A stretch of 64,000 nucleotides of DNA from ATZT02 sp038145175. GTDB taxonomy: Bacteria > Actinomycetota > Actinomycetes > S36-B12 > UBA5976. The stretch covers positions 27,236-91,235 of the forward strand of contig JAYQPE010000005.1 in NCBI GenBank assembly GCA_038145175.1, written 5' to 3'. The translations under genes were made by a program, and so were the position numbers. The notes below the pieces were generated by a model. The model did no database searches. It had not been told where the DNA came from and saw only the letters and a list, made by a program, of their open reading frames with translations. Below are positions 62,657 to 64,000 of this stretch, piece after piece (the stretch's first letter is position 1; each line of letters opens with the position of its first letter).

Positions 62657-63301
62657 ATGATAAACAATTTACTAATTCCTCAAGCAGCACTTGACGGTCA
62701 ATTGAATAATTGGCTTGATGTCTTTGGTCCATTTATTTTTTATATTGTGGTTTGGGGTTTAGTTTTTGTTGGAACTGGTCTATTTGTAGGAGCATTCGTT
62801 CCATTCGTAACTGGCGATTCACTTTTATTTGCAGCAGGTCTTGTTGCTGCAAGTAGTAAAAATATAAATATTGCAATTTTAGTAACCGGAGTTGCGATAG
62901 CTGCTTTTTTAGGTGATCAAGTTGGATTCGTTTTAGGAAGACATTATGGAAGACCATACTTGGATAAACGTGGTGGACCGAGAACTCAAAAAGCGATTAA
63001 GAAAACAGAGAATTTTTATCTTAAATATGGATGGTGGGCTGTGGTAGTTGCCAGATACATGCCTTGGGCCAGAGTCATAATTCCTGCGGTGGCTGGAATT
63101 GGCAGAATGAATTATTACAAATTTTTATCAAGTAATTTTGTAGGCGCAATTAGTTGGGGCGTAGGAATTACGTTGACTGGTTTTTATGCTGCAACGATTC
63201 CTGCTGTAAGAAATGCCGCTTATGCCATAGCAGCATTTTTTATTATTGGCTCAATCATCACAGGTTTAAGAACTTGGTATTTGGATAGAAAAACTGCCTA
63301 A
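62657..63301 (+). CDS. DedA-family membrane protein
   Basis: The 214-residue protein has about five helices with GDSLLFAAGLVAA, GDQVGFVLGRHYG and the conserved RYMPWARVIIPAVAGIG segment of the DedA/SNARE-associated family, which includes lipid scramblases. The ATG at 62657 has GGA 6 nt upstream; an upstream frame would overlap the divergent HAD gene. It abuts the next gene (TAAATG). Confidence 0.9.
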   Translation: MINNLLIPQAALDGQLNNWLDVFGPFIFYIVVWGLVFVGTGLFVGAFVPFVTGDSLLFAAGLVAASSKNINIAILVTGVAIAAFLGDQVGFVLGRHYGRPYLDKRGGPRTQKAIKKTENFYLKYGWWAVVVARYMPWARVIIPAVAGIGRMNYYKFLSSNFVGAISWGVGITLTGFYAATIPAVRNAAYAIAAFFIIGSIITGLRTWYLDRKTA

Positions 63302-63922
63302 ATGAATAGTTGGATTCTTGCTTCTGGTGGCAATGAATTTAATTCTGAATATGAAGAAGCAGATTTAAAAGCTTTAAGTTTAAGAAAGAATATAAATAGT
63401 GAACTTCTAGTAGTAGTTACTGCTCCCTTTCCAACTCAAGATTTAGCTTATGAAACTGCTAAGAATTATTTTTCAAAAATTGGAATAAAGACTAAGAAAA
63501 GTAATATTTTAAGTAGTTCTGATTTAAACTCCAATAATCTTTTAGAATTAAAAAATGCAGAAAGTATTTATTTTGCGGGAGGAACTCCCAGTAGATTGAC
63601 CAGTACTTTTATAAACACAAAAGCTGAAGAATCTTTACGAGAAGCTATTGCAAATGGATCAATAATTATGGGTTCAAGTGCTGGCGCCATGCTCTTTGGT
63701 AAAACAGTGGTCATGCCAGGTGGTCAAGATTTAGGTCAGGGTTTGAATCTATTAAAAGACAAAATTGTGCTGGCACATTTTTCTGGAACTTGGCCCTCCT
63801 GGGCTTTGAAGTTTCGCGAGCAAGGTTTGGGCTTACTTGGCTTAAGTGAAGGTGGTTCACTATTAACATCTGTCACAGATGAAACTAGAGGTCTAGAATT
63901 TGGAAAAGTTTTTAGCCTGTAA
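63302..63922 (+). CDS. S51-family (PepE/cyanophycinase-like) serine peptidase-like protein
   Basis: The 206-residue protein has the nucleophile S126 in MGSSAGAMLFG and FAGGTPSRL (91-99), the class-I-amidotransferase-like fold of S51 peptidases, and LAHFSGTWP as the probable His segment. PepE-like Asp-dipeptidase activity is possible, but the substrate is unproven. Gene and DedA are likely one operon. Confidence 0.84.
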   Translation: MNSWILASGGNEFNSEYEEADLKALSLRKNINSELLVVVTAPFPTQDLAYETAKNYFSKIGIKTKKSNILSSSDLNSNNLLELKNAESIYFAGGTPSRLTSTFINTKAEESLREAIANGSIIMGSSAGAMLFGKTVVMPGGQDLGQGLNLLKDKIVLAHFSGTWPSWALKFREQGLGLLGLSEGGSLLTSVTDETRGLEFGKVFSL

Positions 63923-64000
63923 TAAATTTTTAACAAATACCTAAGAGTGTCCTAGGTCCAAAGTGTCCAGTGTTCTGGAATCCTTTGCCTTATTACTTGA
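63923..64000. other. Window-end intergenic stretch
   Basis: No gene is seen in the last 78 bp. It holds three GTCC motifs (63950-63953, 63956-63959, 63965-63968), of unknown meaning. Confidence 0.4.

Noticed and set aside
63948..63968. Three GTCC motifs as an operator array
   Set aside because: Spacing is irregular and the sequence ends before any target gene is visible.
1..64000. CRISPR array, transposon, prophage or defence island
   Set aside because: No spaced direct repeats, transposase, integrase or nuclease cluster was seen; the content is housekeeping.

Overview
The window is a densely packed stretch of an actinobacterial chromosome with an unusually low G+C content (roughly a third by eye; not computed). 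Actinobacterial origin is suggested by several things: NucS/EndoMS, a BldC-like MerR helix-turn-helix protein, a two-domain 268-residue AtpH, MurA with Asp in place of the catalytic Cys, DUF3817 and DUF3048 proteins, a Rho factor with a long charged insertion, and the gene orders argS/lysA/hom-thrC-thrB/rho/rpmE/prfA/prmC/glyA/wecA/atp, nifS-mnmA-ligA-gatCAB and leuCD-hup-plsC-gpsA-ddl-thiL. Low G+C, very short intergenic gaps and overlapping convergent genes point to a streamlined lineage such as planktonic Nanopelagicales (acI-like) or Actinomarinales. That placement is inference and was not tested.

Layout. 1-7,030: rpmB, thiL, a stand-alone Lrp-type ligand domain, ddl, gpsA, plsC, HU, leuD, leuC and tRNA-Glu. 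7,080-9,940: lldD behind a perfect 16-bp palindrome, tRNA-Gln and gltX. 9,930-23,700: a branched-chain amino acid block with cimA, ilvE, leuB, leuA, serA, a DUF2256 gene, ilvC, ilvN, ilvB, trhO and ilvD. 23,700-35,100: gatB, gatA, gatC, ligA, mnmA, a cysteine desulfurase, a thioredoxin-TPR protein, a hydrolase, a zinc-ribbon protein, nucS and a PduO-type adenosyltransferase. 35,160-38,050: murA, a GAF-LuxR regulator, the BldC-like protein and a GatB/YqeY protein. 38,040-46,820: the complete F1Fo ATP synthase operon with two AtpI/AtpZ-type proteins and wecA. 46,826-56,124: glyA, a Sua5/YwlC protein, prmC, prfA, rpmE, rho, thrB, thrC and hom. 56,150-64,000: an EamA transporter, lysA, a DUF3048 lipid-wall-type secreted protein, argS, two small membrane proteins, tRNA-Arg, a HAD phosphatase, a DedA protein and an S51-like peptidase.

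The most interesting feature is a set of three leader peptides, all too short for routine gene calling, each placed before a branched-chain gene and each carrying codons for the matching amino acid. They are an Ile-Ile-Ile peptide before cimA, a Leu-Val-Val-Val peptide before ilvB and an Ile/Leu-Leu-Leu peptide before leuA. The cimA and ilvB leaders are followed by Rho-independent terminators; the leuA leader runs into a strong hairpin without a U-tract. This suggests ribosome-mediated attenuation tuned separately to Ile, Val/Leu and Leu, and it supports assigning the 532-residue LeuA-like enzyme as citramalate synthase. No CRISPR array, insertion sequence, prophage or rRNA gene was seen, and the region looks like core genome.
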